Below are positions 39,119 to 39,235 of a stretch of DNA of 39,235 nucleotides, in pieces. The notes below the pieces were generated by a model. That model searched no databases. It was not told the origin of the DNA and worked only from the letters and a program-made list of their open reading frames with translations. The DNA comes from Treponema sp. (lineage in GTDB: Bacteria; Spirochaetota; Spirochaetia; Treponematales; Breznakiellaceae). Position 1 is the first letter of the stretch, and every line of letters starts with the position of its first letter. The position numbers and the translations under genes were made by a program. The stretch is taken from positions 1 through 39,235 of the forward strand of contig JAITIX010000032.1 of assembly GCA_031279205.1 (NCBI GenBank). Direction: 5' to 3'.

Positions 39119-39235
39119 TGTTTCTCCGACGCCACCATGGAGCGCTTCTCCGCCACCATGGAGCGCTTCTCCGCCACCATGGAGCGCTTCTCCGCCACCA
39201 TGGAGCGCTTCTCCGCCACCATGGAGCGCTTCTCC
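39119..39235. repeat. 21-bp palindromic tandem array, array 5 (runs off the window)
   Basis: Five copies of a 21-bp unit containing CCACCATGGAG-CGCTT-CTCCG start at 39132, 39153, 39174, 39195 and 39216, after a degenerate first copy. Each unit contains GGAG-CGCTT-CTCC and the palindrome CCATGG, and CTCC can also pair with GGAG of the next unit. Copies are identical in the visible part, so the array is young. The window ends inside it; between 38996 and 39118 there is only a CTTGTAG/CTACAAG inverted repeat (39045-39075) and no gene. Confidence 0.93.

Noticed and set aside
10476-39235. CRISPR arrays at the tandem repeat regions
   Set aside because: Units are contiguous with no unique spacers of constant length, and no cas genes occur in the window.

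Overview
The window looks like a chromosomal segment of a Treponema-type spirochaete, possibly of the insect-gut group. The evidence is a secreted BspA/TpLRR-type leucine-rich-repeat protein, an argS gene paired with a large spirochaete-type protein of unknown function (DUF5312-like), a methyl-accepting chemotaxis protein, tandem bacteriohemerythrins, and moderate GC with E. coli-like sigma-70 promoters. The genus call is inference from gene content; no rRNA is present. The ends of the window cut a chemotaxis gene (left) and a tandem repeat array (right).

Layout. 1-1.8 kb: tail of an MCP, a 23-bp palindromic repeat, a MerR regulator and a TrmJ-type tRNA methyltransferase. 1.8-4.9 kb: a minus-strand operon ctpA-rsmE-wecG-like, with overlapping genes. 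5.0-8.8 kb: the chaperone cluster grpE-dnaK-dnaJ. 8.9-10.95 kb: an accessory, partly decayed stretch with an internally deleted AAA-ATPase/nuclease pseudogene, an alkyltransferase-like (ATL) DNA repair gene, a possible carrier-protein fragment, an orphan fibronectin-like protein, and a 290-bp array of palindromes. 10.95-13 kb: a sugar nucleotidyltransferase plus NahK-like hexosamine kinase. 13-16.4 kb: mfd on the minus strand. 16.5-20 kb: a secreted protein and a PilZ/receiver-like protein of unknown function, then coaD, rpmF, acpP, rnc. 20-23.6 kb: argS and the DUF5312-like gene (minus). 23.6-24 kb: a MITE-like element with 12-bp terminal inverted repeats enclosing a 23-bp palindromic array. 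24-27.3 kb: xseA-xseB-mutL. 27.4-28.3 kb: two bacteriohemerythrins (minus). 28.4-32.9 kb: carAB. 33.0-33.4 kb: an 18-copy 21-bp array. 33.5-36.9 kb: a minus-strand set of two Rrf2 regulators, an M19 dipeptidase and a Ppx/GppA-HD phosphatase. 37.06 kb: tRNA-Phe. 37.2-39 kb: the LRR surface protein, followed by a further 21-bp array that runs off the end.

Most genes are housekeeping: protein folding (grpE/dnaK/dnaJ), rRNA and tRNA modification (rsmE, trmJ), DNA repair (mfd, mutL, xseAB, ATL), CoA and ACP supply, and carbamoyl phosphate for arginine and pyrimidines. The unusual material lies between genes. Five intergenic arrays in 39 kb have unrelated sequences but one common design: a 21- or 23-bp unit containing an inverted repeat, iterated head to tail so that each arm can pair with the arm on either side. 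One of them sits inside a terminal-inverted-repeat element. I regard this shared architecture as the best candidate for an undescribed system in the window. A second pattern is that coaD, xseA and probably the dipeptidase gene have a -10 box only 6-8 bases before the start codon and no Shine-Dalgarno, which suggests leaderless transcripts.
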